DNA from: Streptomyces mobaraensis
GTDB lineage: Bacteria > Actinomycetota > Actinomycetes > Streptomycetales > Streptomycetaceae
Assembly (NCBI RefSeq): GCF_020099395.1
Contig: NZ_CP083590.1
Location: 7,502,001-7,566,000, forward strand
Length of the DNA: 64,000 nucleotides
Direction: 5' to 3'
Shown here: one piece after another, positions 63,093 through 64,000 of the stretch
Layout: each line of letters begins with the position of its first letter
Position numbering within the stretch: the first letter of the stretch is position 1
The notes under the pieces: generated by a model
The model's database searches: none
The model's input: the letters and a program-made list of their open reading frames with translations, nothing else
Told to the model about the DNA's origin: nothing
Program-made: the position numbers and the translations under genes

Positions 63093-64000
63093 TCACTCAC
63101 CGGGCTGCGGGTGTCCCGCCGCCCGGCCCGGTCCGGAGCGGTTCCGGCCGGGGTCGGACGTGCCGCGCGGCGCGGGCACCCGCGGAGTGCCGGCCACGAG
63201 GGTCCGGGCGATCGCACGTGCTTCGACGCCGGCCTGGTACAAGGCGCCGCTGAGGGGATTGGTGAAGCCTGCGAAGTACAGGTGCGGGGCGGCGCGGGAG
63301 GTCTCCGCCCCGTGCACGATGGGACGGCCCGAGGCGTCCAGAACGTCCTGGACGGGCAGCAGTTGTTCGAGTCCCGGGCGGTAGCCGGTGGCGGCGATGA
63401 CGACGTCGGGACGGAGACGGGTGCCGTCCGTCAGCACCACCCGGTCGGTCTCGAAGCCGGCCACCGCCGCCACCGGCCGGACCCGACCTGCCCGCACGGC
63501 TTCCACGAACCCGTGGTCGAGCACCGGGTTGTTGCCCTCTTCGGCGTTGCGGGTGAAGGGCCCCTTGCGGGGCCGGGGAATACCGAAGGGCGTCAGGTCG
63601 GGAACCGAGCAGCGCTGGGTGAGCAGTGCCGAGCGGTCGCGCCAGGACAGGGGAAGGGACTCCGTCAGGCGCCCGAGCACGTGCCACTGGCTGGAGCTGC
63701 GCGGCAGGATGTTCGGAGGGGTGCGAAAAGACAGCCACACCCGGTCGGCTCCCGCGTCCGCCAGCACGCTCGCGATTTCCGTACCGCTGTTTCCTGCGCC
63801 CACCACCAGCACGGACCTGCCGCGGTAGGGGGCGGGGCCGCGGTAGTGAGCCGAGTGCAGCAGATGGCCGCGGTACTTCTGCCGGCCGGGCCAGTCCGGC
63901 AGTTGAGGGGTGTGGCAGCGCCCGGTGGCCACCACCACCGCCCTGGCCGCGACCACGCCGCCGTCGGTGTGCACCCGCCAGCGCTCCACCGCCCCGGCGG
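63093..64000 (-). CDS. Flavin-containing monooxygenase, partial
   Basis: The gene runs off the window; ~302 C-terminal codons are visible. VVVATGRCHTPQLPDWPG is the conserved ATG region before the second dinucleotide fold, VLVVGAGNSGTEIASVLAD the NADPH-binding GxGxxG, and DVVIAATGYRPGLEQLL the late ATGY motif. These features match FMO/YUCCA-like N- or S-oxidising enzymes rather than Baeyer-Villiger enzymes, though I cannot see the BVMO fingerprint region. Its N-terminal FAD motif lies beyond 64000. Confidence 0.87.
   Translation of the reverse strand, partial: AGAVERWRVHTDGGVVAARAVVVATGRCHTPQLPDWPGRQKYRGHLLHSAHYRGPAPYRGRSVLVVGAGNSGTEIASVLADAGADRVWLSFRTPPNILPRSSSQWHVLGRLTESLPLSWRDRSALLTQRCSVPDLTPFGIPRPRKGPFTRNAEEGNNPVLDHGFVEAVRAGRVRPVAAVAGFETDRVVLTDGTRLRPDVVIAATGYRPGLEQLLPVQDVLDASGRPIVHGAETSRAAPHLYFAGFTNPLSGALYQAGVEARAIARTLVAGTPRVPAPRGTSDPGRNRSGPGRAAGHPQPGE

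Noticed and set aside
1..64000. tRNA or att sites explaining the gene debris
   Set aside because: Reading both strands I found no clear tRNA T-loop/acceptor pair. A tRNA-scanning program would be decisive; I cannot run one here.

Overview
The window has very high GC, GTG and TTG starts, SARP, PadR and TetR regulators, LAxTG-type anchors, two DasR-like operators and a dispersed Streptomyces-type palindrome. It therefore looks like an accessory chromosomal segment of a Streptomyces or a close relative. No tRNA, rRNA, CRISPR array or intact insertion sequence was seen.

Layout: (1) 0-5.5 kb holds a truncated FAD monooxygenase, a macro-domain protein, heme A synthase CtaA, a complete aromatic-hydroxylase-type FAD monooxygenase and a GH3 beta-N-acetylhexosaminidase-like enzyme with a DasR-like operator. 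(2) 6.0-11.4 kb is a tightly overlapping five-gene operon: a PhyH-type Fe(II)/2OG oxygenase, a glycosyltransferase-like protein, a fold-type III PLP decarboxylase, a GNAT acetyltransferase and an MFS exporter. It looks like a compact, uncharacterised small-molecule pathway, and a second DasR-like site lies upstream. (3) 11.4-26.2 kb carries ordinary accessory genes: a PadR/acyl-CoA dehydrogenase pair, an L-type-lectin/DUF11 protein, a drug-type MFS, DUF1772/AraC, XRE, DoxX, a K+ channel pair and an alpha/beta-hydrolase/TetR pair. A rearranged patch of gene debris lies at 21.2-22.7 kb. (4) 26.3-36.6 kb is rich in small secreted proteins and broken genes: an I36-like protein, a RICIN lectin with a nonsense codon, an AfsR-like chimera, a truncated VioC/AsnO-like oxygenase, a truncated MFS and a frameshifted TetR with six KKATTA repeats.

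(5) 36.9-54.6 kb is a nonribosomal peptide cluster. It has a stand-alone condensation domain, a LuxR-type regulator divergent from an EntS-like exporter, a SyrP/TauD-like oxygenase, an A-PCP protein (manual code close to Gln), a type II thioesterase, an MbtH-like protein and a 2001-aa synthetase with order PCP-C-PCP-C-A-PCP-TE. A convergent SARP-NB-ARC-TPR regulator closes it. Because only two A domains serve four PCPs, some carriers must be loaded in trans or stay unused. The oxygenase beside the Gln-like A-PCP suggests a beta-hydroxylated residue. The two PCP-C units of the synthetase are nearly identical DNA. CCGGT-containing repeats recur at or near three transcription units of the cluster.

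(6) 54.6-64.0 kb has remnants of cell-wall-anchored proteins and a PAP2 phosphatase, a beta-carbonic anhydrase, a trypco2 plus trypsin-STAND NTPase operon (a known type of conflict/defence system), a DUF4232 lipoprotein, a decayed Rieske protein and an FMO-type monooxygenase running off the window end.
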